34,211 nt of DNA from contig CAJPOF010000018.1 in NCBI GenBank assembly GCA_905372235.1, positions 1 to 34,211 of the forward strand, in the 5' to 3' direction. Source of the DNA: an uncultured Treponema sp. Its GTDB lineage: Bacteria > Spirochaetota > Spirochaetia > Treponematales > Treponemataceae. Positions 24,933-32,085 of this stretch are shown in pieces (position 1 is the stretch's first letter; each line of letters begins with the position of its first letter). Below the pieces are notes generated by a model that did not search any database, had not been told where the DNA came from, and worked only from the letters and a program-made list of their open reading frames with translations. Made by a program: the position numbers and the translations under genes.

Positions 24933-26786
24933 CTAATTTAACACCGGCAACTTGTAGCCGTCCTTCATCTTCTTGGAAAGAATCAGCGCAAAATCGACCA
25001 AAACGGTAACGAAACTGTACGCCACCACCGCAATTCCGAATATTATAAAAAACATTCCGAATACAGGATGAGCCAATTTTGCACTTTGACCCATGTAGAC
25101 AAAGTAAATTCCAAAAACCGTGCAGGAATACTGCAAAACGGCCTTTCCGACATTTCCTAAATAGAAATTACCGACTCCAAAATATCCAAACAAAATCTGC
25201 AGAACAGCAGACAACTTGCGTTTTTTAGGAGATACCGAAATCGGCGAATCCTTGTTTTCAAAATGCTTTCTTGCAGACTTCTGATTTTCAAGCTGAATCA
25301 CAAGGCACGCCACCACAGGAATAAGGAACAAAAACTGGGCCAAAAGCGTTTCTACACAAGGATAAATTCCAAGAATTGAAAGCGTCGGCAAACCTTTCAA
25401 CTGGGTAACACTTATGAAATCGCCTTCGATAAATTCCTGAATTCCGTTTCCGACAAAGGCAACGCACATCACGAACATCAGTATCGAAGTCGCAAGGAAG
25501 AACGGTTTCAACGGCATTTTGATTGAGACAAGCTTTATCAGAAGATAAACGCCCACAAGCAAAACACAGCCGATTCCCAAGCCCCACCAAATCGCACTTA
25601 TCGCGGTTCCGCTCTTTGCTCCAAGAACCAAAGCCTGATAGAAAAGCACAATTTCCGCTCCTTCCCGGAAGACCGCAAGGAACACGGTGGAAGCAAGTCC
25701 AAGCACACTGCCTTTTTCCGAAGTCGCCGAAACCTGATTCTTTATGTAGCCTTCCCATTGATGCTCATCGGACTTTGAAATCATCCAGTTGCTCGTGTAA
25801 AAAAGGACGGCAGTTGCAAAAATCATTGTAAGCCCTTCGATAAGCTCCTGCTTGTCCCCCTGACCGCCTGCCAATGCATTAAGCAAAATCGCCATCACAA
25901 CGGAAGCGGCAACGCCAATCACACAGCCCATATACACGGACTTCAGATGATGCTCCATCTTTTTCTTTCTAAGATATGCGATGATTGCCGCAACGATAAG
26001 AATTGCCTCAAACCCTTCCTTCAATATGATTGAAATTGATGCAACAAAATTAAGCCAAAATGCGCTCCAACTGGAGTTCGCCTCGTAAAAATCCAAATCC
26101 GCAGAAACCGCAACAAGAGCCGCACCCAATTCATCAAAGGACGCCCCAATCTTTTTACCTGCAATCCTTGATTCAAGAGCAGTCTTGCTTTTTTCGATTT
26201 TTTTATCGATGAAAGCCGCATCATCCTTTGCGACCTTCAGCACCTTGCGGTAAAATCCGATTTCCTTATCATTGTAGATTCTGTCAATAATTTGGGCGAA
26301 AGCCTGATCACAAGCAGATTTTTCGCCTCTCTTGTAAAGTCTATATGCGTTGGATAAATCTTTAGAATATCCCTCGGCAATATTCCCCCAGTAAGGTTTG
26401 GGATCAAGTTTATTGGCATCTTCCCGAAGCATTGACTTCAACTTGTCAAACTCCGCTTCGACCGCCTTAGCTGGCTTTTTTTCCGTGATTACTTTTTTTA
26501 CAGTGGCAAACTGTTGCTCCACGATTCCGGCTCTGCTTCCCGAAATCTTAGCCTGTGTGGTACGCTCAAATCCGACCTTTTCGTAATATTGAAAATAGGC
26601 AACATTTACCTGCTTTTTGGCGGCATCCGATTCCCCTCGAAGATAGATTTTATACGCCTCGTCAAGAACATCGTGCATCTCATCGGTTACGGCATTCCAA
26701 CTTGCATAAGTCTCAGAAAACAGAGGAGCAACCGCTGCCGCAAAAAATAAAGCCGTTCCTAAAATTAAACTAGAAATTTTACGCAT
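24933..26786 (-). CDS. FTR1-family iron permease with duplicated N-terminal domain and C-terminal TM2 domain
   Basis: Inner-membrane iron permease (FetM/Cj1658 type), 617 residues from the ATG at 26786. TTG at 26792 is better spaced from AGAGG, and GTG at 26807 is also in frame. After a signal peptide (LILGTALFFAAAVAPLFSET) come two tandem copies of an alpha-helical periplasmic unit: AYKIYLRGESDAAKKQ (from ~44) and AYRLYKRGEKSACDQA (from ~147). The FTR1 core has seven-helix character with the iron-binding motifs LKEGFEA (256-260, a variant of REGLE) and FREGAEI (374-378). The last ~100 residues look like a TM2 domain (ILFGYFGVGNFYLGNVGKAV, later VLVDFALIL), an unusual addition. The gene leads the P19-DUF2318-FtsX-FtsX-ATPase operon. 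Confidence 0.92.
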   Translation of the reverse strand: MRKISSLILGTALFFAAAVAPLFSETYASWNAVTDEMHDVLDEAYKIYLRGESDAAKKQVNVAYFQYYEKVGFERTTQAKISGSRAGIVEQQFATVKKVITEKKPAKAVEAEFDKLKSMLREDANKLDPKPYWGNIAEGYSKDLSNAYRLYKRGEKSACDQAFAQIIDRIYNDKEIGFYRKVLKVAKDDAAFIDKKIEKSKTALESRIAGKKIGASFDELGAALVAVSADLDFYEANSSWSAFWLNFVASISIILKEGFEAILIVAAIIAYLRKKKMEHHLKSVYMGCVIGVAASVVMAILLNALAGGQGDKQELIEGLTMIFATAVLFYTSNWMISKSDEHQWEGYIKNQVSATSEKGSVLGLASTVFLAVFREGAEIVLFYQALVLGAKSGTAISAIWWGLGIGCVLLVGVYLLIKLVSIKMPLKPFFLATSILMFVMCVAFVGNGIQEFIEGDFISVTQLKGLPTLSILGIYPCVETLLAQFLFLIPVVACLVIQLENQKSARKHFENKDSPISVSPKKRKLSAVLQILFGYFGVGNFYLGNVGKAVLQYSCTVFGIYFVYMGQSAKLAHPVFGMFFIIFGIAVVAYSFVTVLVDFALILSKKMKDGYKLPVLN

Positions 26787-26819
26787 TTCCAAACAAGCCT
26801 CTTTCACATTGCATCCGGA

Positions 26820-26866
26820 TTAGCAGACGCTAACATAAAATTAGTTAATGCTAACTAAAATGTCAA
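26820..26866 (-). promoter_or_regulatory. FTR1 promoter with metal-box-like operators
   Basis: On the minus strand the -35 is TTGACA (26861-26866) and, 17 bp on, a weak -10 TAATTT (26838-26843). The palindrome TTAGTTAATGCTAACTAA (26841-26858) fills the spacer. A second shorter dyad, TTAGC-agac-GCTAA (26820-26833), covers the likely start site. The first shares 14 of 18 bases with the operator at 17818-17835. The pattern resembles DtxR/IdeR/TroR boxes, so iron- or manganese-dependent repression is inferred. Confidence 0.6.
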
Positions 26867-26898
26867 TAGTTCAAGGCATCATAAGTTTGCAATTGAGA

Positions 26899-28626
26899 TT
26901 AGTTTATTCCGGCATATTTTACACCGGACTTTCCTGCGATACGCCCAAAAATTACAATGTCGGCGACGGCGTTTCCTCCAAGTCGGTTCGCTCCGTGGAT
27001 TCCGCCGGTAACTTCTCCCGCCGCAAACAATCCCGGAATCGCATCTCCGCTCCTGTTTATAACCCTGGCGGAAGAATCTATCTTCACTCCTCCCATCGTA
27101 TGATGGATAGCCGGTTCTACCTCGACGGCGTAATACGGACTTTTTGTCAAAGGTCTAGGCATCTCGCTGCCTTTCCTGCCGAACTCAACATCTTTTCCAT
27201 TTTTTTGATATGTATTGTAATTTTCTATAGTTTTTTCAAGGGCATTGACCGGAACTCCGATTTTTGCTGCAAGCTCCGCAACGTCCTTTCCTTCCGTCAA
27301 AAGTCCTTGCCTGGAATAGCCGTCAATCGCCTTCAAAGATTCCCTTATTCCTTGGTCGAACACAAGGAAAGCAGACCGACCTTCCTGAGCCAAAATCTTT
27401 TCCGACATGACATCACGCGTCGCCATCTCCGTGTAAAATCTCTTCCCCGACCGATTCACAAGGATTGCTCCGTTTCCACGCACGGCTTCCGTAATCATTA
27501 TTCCAGAACCCACAACGACCGTCGGATGCGTCTGAATCTGATCCATCTGCACAAAATCGGCATCAAACGGCTTCAGAAGAGTAACAGCGTCTCCCGTAGC
27601 TCCTTTGTGGTTCGTCGTCCTGAAATTTTGCAAGGACGACTTAAACGATGCCACCATTTCAGAATTCGCTCCAAAACCGCCAGTCGCAACTATCACGGAT
27701 TTTGCCTTTATCGTATAATTTCCCGATTCGGTCTCTACCACAACGCCTTTTGCTTCTCCGCCGGGATTTCCCGAATTCAAAATTTCCGTAACTCTATTTC
27801 GCAGCCTAATATCAACGCCATTGTCCATCGCGGCTTTCTGCAGAACCGCAACAAGATGAGACCCCACGGGCGCTCCTCCGCTAGGTCGATGGGTTCTCCT
27901 GTTCGTTGAGCCTGCCATTTTTCCGACATCGCTCATGTCCGCTCCCAACGAAAAAAGCCATTCCACAGCGTCCGCAGAATTTTCCGTCAAAGTCTTTACC
28001 AAGTCGGGATTATTTATTCCGTGGCCGCCAGTCATTGTGTCCTCAAAATACTGCTGATTCGAATCTTCTATTCCGAGTTTTCGCTGAACCGACGTTTCCG
28101 AAGCATTAAGTCCTGCCGTCGCATAATTGGAATTTCCGCCGACAATGCCCATTTTTTCAAGAACAATCACGTCAGCTCCCGCAAGTGCCGCCTCAACAGC
28201 CGCAGAAAGCCCGGCTCCGCCCGAACCAATCACAACCACATCACACGAACAATTCCTGTATTTTCTTGGCTTTTCTACGATTCCCTTCGAAGCGTCAACG
28301 GCTTTCCGCAAAGCCTCGATTGTTCCTCTGGAAGTCATCGTCGCCCCGCTCACAGCGTCAAGTTCATCTACGGAAAAACCCCGGACGGTCTGAGACGCAA
28401 GTTTTTCTATCGCCTCTTTTGCAAACTCGGATTCGGCTTCAGAATCCACGTTTACATCAGAAATTTTCCCGTCCTTAACGTCTATCGTAAGCGTTATGAA
28501 TCCGTTTCTCCCCTCCCCTACTCCGGAATATTTTCCGTCGGACATGGATTTCTGTCCTTTTTCACAGCCGGAAAAACCGAACAAAACGCTCAATCCCAAA
28601 ATAAAAATCGATAAAATCCTTTTCAT
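26899..28626 (-). CDS. Flavinylated fumarate-reductase-like lipoprotein (FMN_bind + FAD_binding_2)
   Basis: Extracytoplasmic flavoprotein reductase, 575 residues. The start at 28626 has GGAGG five bases upstream. The lipobox FGFSGC gives Cys21. An FMN-binding domain follows, with the covalent flavinylation motif DAVSGATMT (Thr98, attached by ApbE). Then comes an FAD domain with GSGGAG (134-139). Residues that in Shewanella flavocytochrome c3 bind and protonate fumarate are all present: QTHP (His367), MITEAVRG (Met377, Glu380, Arg383), ATRD (Arg404), HHTMGG (~508) and GANRLGG (Arg548). Met377 favours fumarate over urocanate. No heme-binding CxxCH is present, so electrons must come through the FMN. 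It lies just upstream of FTR1 on the same strand. Confidence 0.92.
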   Translation of the reverse strand: MKRILSIFILGLSVLFGFSGCEKGQKSMSDGKYSGVGEGRNGFITLTIDVKDGKISDVNVDSEAESEFAKEAIEKLASQTVRGFSVDELDAVSGATMTSRGTIEALRKAVDASKGIVEKPRKYRNCSCDVVVIGSGGAGLSAAVEAALAGADVIVLEKMGIVGGNSNYATAGLNASETSVQRKLGIEDSNQQYFEDTMTGGHGINNPDLVKTLTENSADAVEWLFSLGADMSDVGKMAGSTNRRTHRPSGGAPVGSHLVAVLQKAAMDNGVDIRLRNRVTEILNSGNPGGEAKGVVVETESGNYTIKAKSVIVATGGFGANSEMVASFKSSLQNFRTTNHKGATGDAVTLLKPFDADFVQMDQIQTHPTVVVGSGIMITEAVRGNGAILVNRSGKRFYTEMATRDVMSEKILAQEGRSAFLVFDQGIRESLKAIDGYSRQGLLTEGKDVAELAAKIGVPVNALEKTIENYNTYQKNGKDVEFGRKGSEMPRPLTKSPYYAVEVEPAIHHTMGGVKIDSSARVINRSGDAIPGLFAAGEVTGGIHGANRLGGNAVADIVIFGRIAGKSGVKYAGIN

Positions 28627-28788
28627 AAGCCCTCCAAATAAAAATCCATCGCAAAAAAACACAAAGACGACCGATTATCTTCTCCGTCATTTATTGTAGA
28701 AATATAAATCCGTCAATAATAAAGTTCAATGCCGCAAGTCGCTCTTGAAAAAAGGAATCCGTTTTTTCACGGGAAGTTTCCGCATCCG

Positions 28789-28853
28789 CTGGACTTTAGT
28801 AGTCGTTTGCTAAAAACCTGCAGATTTTTCTCCGTCCGACTACCTAAATCCAT
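28789..28853. repeat. Two iterons downstream of rep, in opposite orientation
   Basis: CTGGACTTTAGTAGTCG (28789-28805, inverted) and CGACTACCTAAATCCAT (28837-28853, direct) match the 17-bp iteron consensus CGACTACyNAnnTCCAy of the origin region. They lie between the rep stop codon and the flavoprotein gene. The rest of 28627-28866 shows no gene. Confidence 0.75.
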
Positions 28854-28866
28854 AAAAACAAGATTT

Positions 28867-29844
28867 TCAGTCAAGCCCTTGTTCCCTAAGAATTGAAACC
28901 GCTCTGGCTTCGGTCGCCGCCGCAAAATCAAACGGAAGTTCGTTTTGCGCTTCCGCAAGTTTTATCGCCGCCTCCCACTGAGACGGATATTTCATTTTGT
29001 AATATTCCATCTCACGCGCCTCGTCATTTAAAACCTTCTTTTCTTCCTTCACGGAATCGGAATCGTCCGAAGATATTTTCAGAACATCGCATTCGGTGCA
29101 TGTAAACGTAAATCCGACGGTTTTATGGTTTTCAATAATCTTTGAATATTCTATAGAAAAATCGTTGTTTACCCGGTTCAATTCGTCTATCGGATTTTTT
29201 ATGACCTTTGTGATGAAATTGTTCATCCGCTCTTTGTAAGCGTCCTTGTCTATCTTGAACATTTTTTTTATTTCGTCGACGGTCAACGTGAATTTCCATG
29301 AATTTCGCTCATTTCCGTAACGGCCTTTTGCGTTATACCAGGAGCATGCGATTTCAAAAAATCTTAGCGCATAAAACGACTGGATTTCTCCGATTGTCTT
29401 TATTTTCATCGCCGAATACTGTTTTTTTTCCTTCCACTCGATTATGGCAAATCCGATTTGCTGGTTGAATTCAAGTTCTATAAGGTCTTTTTTCTTGTCA
29501 TAATCGGCTGACGAGAACCATGTGTAGGCTTTGTATTTTTCTTCAGTGTTTTCGACCTGGATTACGCTTGTGGTCAATTCTTCGACGGCTCTCTTTACCT
29601 GCGCATATGTGTTAGAACCTTTCGAGATTCCGAGTTTTTTTATGAATTCTGAAATCGGAAAACTGCTCTTGAAATGGTGCAAGGTCTCGACTGTCTTGTT
29701 TTCGACTTTTTGCGGATAATAGTCTATTTTCAAAATGCAGTATGCGATGAGTTTTCTTGCCAATGGGCTGCAAGTGTAGATTCCTCTGCTTATTGCGTTC
29801 GACTGTATTACTGTTTCTCTTGGTCTTGTGGCGACTTCGTTCAT
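28867..29844 (-). CDS. Rep_3-type plasmid replication initiator
   Basis: 325-residue initiator that binds iterons to open the origin. Family features are visible: an N-terminal segment NAISRGIYTCSPLARKLIAYCILKI, which in RepA/RepE/pi proteins begins the first winged-helix domain, then KIKTIGEIQSFYALRFFEIACSW and the second winged-helix region TLTVDEIKKMFKID through VIKNPIDELN. The C-terminus is acidic and helical. AGGA lies six bases before ATG. It is flanked on both sides by copies of the same 17-bp repeat, the expected binding sites. The family (Rep_3 superfamily) is confident; copy control and host range cannot be seen. Confidence 0.88.
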   Translation of the reverse strand: MNEVATRPRETVIQSNAISRGIYTCSPLARKLIAYCILKIDYYPQKVENKTVETLHHFKSSFPISEFIKKLGISKGSNTYAQVKRAVEELTTSVIQVENTEEKYKAYTWFSSADYDKKKDLIELEFNQQIGFAIIEWKEKKQYSAMKIKTIGEIQSFYALRFFEIACSWYNAKGRYGNERNSWKFTLTVDEIKKMFKIDKDAYKERMNNFITKVIKNPIDELNRVNNDFSIEYSKIIENHKTVGFTFTCTECDVLKISSDDSDSVKEEKKVLNDEAREMEYYKMKYPSQWEAAIKLAEAQNELPFDFAAATEARAVSILREQGLD

Positions 29845-29890
29845 CTTTTATCCTGTTTTATTTTAGAAAAATGAATTTATTATTTAGTTA

Positions 29891-29896
29891 ATTATA
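29891..29896 (-). promoter_or_regulatory. Candidate -10 of rep
   Basis: TATAAT on the minus strand, about 45 bases upstream of the rep ATG, without a clear -35. A short palindrome AGGAGTCCT (29902-29910) lies just upstream of it and could take part in autoregulation. Confidence 0.4.
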
Positions 29897-29946
29897 AATT
29901 TAGGAGTCCTCTTTTTTGTTGTATTGTAATGTTTTATCTTCTTCCC

Positions 29947-30449
29947 GGACTACTGATCTCCACCGTTTCGACTACTGACCTCCACTTTCTATCTACCGAT
30001 ATCCACTTTTTCGACTACCGATATCCTTTTTCTGTGCGCAGGCTCAATCGACTACCATATGATAATGTCGGTAGTTGATAAATTCAATGTCTGCGTCGAT
30101 TTTTTTTCAATTTTTCGAAAAAAACTGGATTTTTCTGTTTTTTGCACGACTACTAAAATCCACTTGAATTTTTTAAGGGATTTTTTCAGAATTTTCAAAT
30201 TTTTTGCTCCGAGATTTTGGCATTTTTGCCCGATTTGTATTAATTTTCTTCTTCACAACGACTACCAATATCCATTTTCCTTTTTTGGAACGACTACCTA
30301 AGTCCATGAAAAAGGTGAAAATTTCTCTGGCGACTACTAAAATCCACAAAAATTCTTCGATTTTTCTAATACGACTACCTAAATCCACCATCCTTGCTCA
30401 GTGGATATAAGTAGTCGCTGTTATCGTAATTTGTGGACTTTCGTAGTCG
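29947..30449. repeat. Iteron cluster: probable replication origin
   Basis: The gene-free region 29845-30527 carries about twelve copies of a 17-bp iteron, consensus CGACTACyNAnnTCCAy. Direct copies start at 29947, 29969, 29990 (degenerate), 30012, 30049 (left half only), 30147, 30259, 30291, 30331 and 30372. Inverted copies start at 30401 and 30433, and an inverted left half lies at 30070-30077. The spacing is irregular, and a very T-rich stretch (30080-30250) could be the unwinding element. The copies at 30372 and 30401 face each other around a 12-bp spacer. No clear DnaA box was seen. With the adjacent Rep_3 gene this is an iteron-type origin. Confidence 0.85.
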
Positions 30450-30487
30450 TTTTGTCGGAAAATCGAATGTTTTTCTTTTTGTTCCGT

Positions 30488-30514
30488 GATAATTTTTTAT
30501 GCGCAAAAATTATC
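30488..30514. other. AT-rich hairpin downstream of the parA-partner gene
   Basis: GATAATTTTT and AAAAATTATC form a perfect 10-bp stem with a 7-base loop, 14 bases after the stop codon of the small gene at 30528. It may end or protect that transcript, but the stem is weak in GC. Confidence 0.35.
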
Positions 30515-30527
30515 GTTGCATTCTTTT

Positions 30528-30848
30528 TTAGTTTTTGTCGATGTTTTTTGAAAGTCCACCTTTTGAAAGTCTGTATAAATCTCGTTCAACGTCGTCTATC
30601 AAATGCCGCATGGCAATTTCTATTCCTTGGGTCGTGTTCAGGTCGTGTTCTATAAAAAACTGTTTCCAGGCTTTTCGGGTGGATTCTTTTACGAGCATCG
30701 TAAGGTGAACGTCTTTTTCCGTGTCGAGCGGTTTTTTGTTGGCGTCCGCTTCGTTTTTCGGCGGTTTTTTTGCGGAGCCCCCCAAAAGGTCGTTAAGGAC
30801 TTCCGTGTTTCCTGCCAACTGTTCGCTGGTGATTTTCTTTCCTGCCAT
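30528..30848 (-). CDS. Small ribbon-helix-helix-like partition partner of ParA
   Basis: 106 residues. Residues ~1-45 are a flexible Lys/Pro/Asn-rich tail. Residues ~46-88 have the pattern of a ribbon-helix-helix DNA-binding domain: a strand VHLTMLVKE, then helices STRKAWKQFFIEHDL and TQGIEIAMRHLID. It starts 11 bases after the parA stop codon with AAAGGAGG upstream, so the two genes form an operon. Position and layout match the small centromere-binding proteins (ParG/omega type) that load ParA-type partition ATPases. The likely binding sites are the palindromes upstream of parA. The fold assignment is by pattern, not by detailed similarity. Confidence 0.65.
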   Translation of the reverse strand: MAGKKITSEQLAGNTEVLNDLLGGSAKKPPKNEADANKKPLDTEKDVHLTMLVKESTRKAWKQFFIEHDLNTTQGIEIAMRHLIDDVERDLYRLSKGGLSKNIDKN

Positions 30849-30859
30849 GTTGCCCTCCT

Positions 30860-31621
30860 TTACCGCAGGTCTTCTGCGAGTTTTTCCAAAGTCTCTAGGG
30901 TTTCTTGTTTTGTTCCCGAAAAGTCCTGCACCGAAATGTGGGCGCTCTGCGCTTTGCGGAATGCCTGGTCAACCGGAATCACATAAAGCTTGTATCCGTG
31001 GTCTTTCAATGGCTGAAACTGATTCAGAATTATTCCCTGCTGGGAGATTCTGTCGTCCTTGGCGTTAAACACGATTTTGTTGAACGTCGGACGCGGCTCG
31101 TCGTCTTCCATATTATCGTTTATGAAGGTGTTCAGCCTGTCGTTGAAAATTTGAAGCCCGTCTTTGGAAAATTCATCCAGCTGCAGGACGGCGATTATTT
31201 CGTTTGTTGCATAAAAAATCGAGCGTTCAAAATTTCCGAAATTCGGCGAAGTGTCGATTATGCAGTAGTCAAAGTTTTTGGCAACTTCTTTGAGCGTCTT
31301 TTTTATTTTTCCTTGGTTTCCGCCGGCTTTATTTTCGCTGTATTCTTTAAGCTCGCCGCCAAGTCCTGCCGTCGGAATAATTGAAAGATTTTTGGTTTTT
31401 GTGGGCATCACGCATTGTTCAAGCGAGCATTTTCCGTTCAGTAAATCTGCAAGTTCGTATTCCATTGTCTGAATGCCCAGCCATGTCGTGGAATTTCCTT
31501 GGCTGTCTGCGTCCACGATTATGGCCTTGCCTTTTTTTGAAAGTTCTACGGCAAGACTTACCGCCACTGAAGTTTTTCCTACTCCGCCTTTCTGAAGGGC
31601 GACAGAATATATTTTCATCAT
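30860..31621 (-). CDS. parA: ParA-family partition ATPase
   Basis: Walker-type ATPase for plasmid segregation, 253 residues. The deviant Walker A motif is KGGVGKTS (11-18), with the following switch region IIVDADSQGNSTTW and Walker B YCIIDTSPNFG. There is no N-terminal helix-turn-helix domain, so it is of the short type Ib/Soj-like class that relies on its small partner for DNA binding and autoregulation. Two adjacent ATGs (31621 and 31618) both follow GGAG; the second has the better spacing. It is the first gene of a parA-small partner operon beside rep, as in many low-copy plasmids and chromids. Confidence 0.93.
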   Translation of the reverse strand: MMKIYSVALQKGGVGKTSVAVSLAVELSKKGKAIIVDADSQGNSTTWLGIQTMEYELADLLNGKCSLEQCVMPTKTKNLSIIPTAGLGGELKEYSENKAGGNQGKIKKTLKEVAKNFDYCIIDTSPNFGNFERSIFYATNEIIAVLQLDEFSKDGLQIFNDRLNTFINDNMEDDEPRPTFNKIVFNAKDDRISQQGIILNQFQPLKDHGYKLYVIPVDQAFRKAQSAHISVQDFSGTKQETLETLEKLAEDLR

Positions 31622-31685
31622 TTTTCTCCATGCTTCGGATTTTTCAATCAGATTTTAACATACGGAAAAAATAAAATCCATGCCC

Positions 31686-31800
31686 AAATACCTAAAATGA
31701 CGGTAAAAAATACCGAATTACTGATAAAATAGGTATAAAATCCCGGCTAGATATGTATAATTAAGGTATTTATTACCTATATACCGCAAATATGGGTAAT
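31686..31800. promoter_or_regulatory. Probable partition site/operator with NGGTAnnnnnTACCN palindromes
   Basis: Two perfect 15-bp dyads with the same 5-bp spacing are present: CGGTA-aaaaa-TACCG (31701-31715) and AGGTA-tttat-TACCT (31764-31778). Single half-sites (ATACC, AGGTA, ATACC, GGGTA) lie at 31688, 31731, 31781 and 31794. The array is upstream of parA, where the partition protein usually binds to repress its own operon and mark the centromere. The gene-free stretch 31622-32085 otherwise holds only the beta-galactosidase promoter. Confidence 0.55.
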
Positions 31801-32013
31801 TTTTATACATGCCTCTAGAATTCGTTTTGAGGCGATTTTTTTATTTTTTTGAATATTTATATGAATGTTGTATTTTTTGTTTGTTTTTCGAGTTCTCCGG
31901 GCAAATCGTTTTATAAATCCCGTGTGCAACATTTCGATTCGGATTGCGAAGTTCGGGATTTTTTTATTCCGGTGGGGTGGGGGAGGGTGCGCCGTTTTCC
32001 GCTGTTTTGCTTC

Positions 32014-32043
32014 TTGAAAAAAAACGCCGATTGTCTGTATTCT
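32014..32043 (+). promoter_or_regulatory. Promoter of the beta-galactosidase gene
   Basis: -35 TTGAAA (32014-32019), 18-bp spacer, -10 TATTCT (32038-32043). This places the start near 32050, ahead of the GAGAGGTG ribosome site and the ATG at 32086, and argues against an earlier start at 31849. Confidence 0.5.
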
Positions 32044-32085
32044 GTTGGGACGATGGCAGCAAATGTCTTTTCGAGAGGTGCGTTT

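Noticed and set aside
26848..27909. Open frame of 353 codons on the plus strand
   Set aside because: It is antisense to the flavoprotein gene, which has all catalytic residues. The composition is typical of a reverse-strand shadow.
29947..30449. CRISPR array
   Set aside because: The 17-bp repeats are imperfect, irregularly spaced, present in both orientations and found outside the cluster. No cas genes are present, and a Rep_3 gene is adjacent, so they are iterons.
31849..32085. N-terminal extension of the GH35 reading frame
   Set aside because: It precedes the probable promoter (32014-32043), shows no GH35 similarity, and the ATG at 32086 has a good ribosome site.
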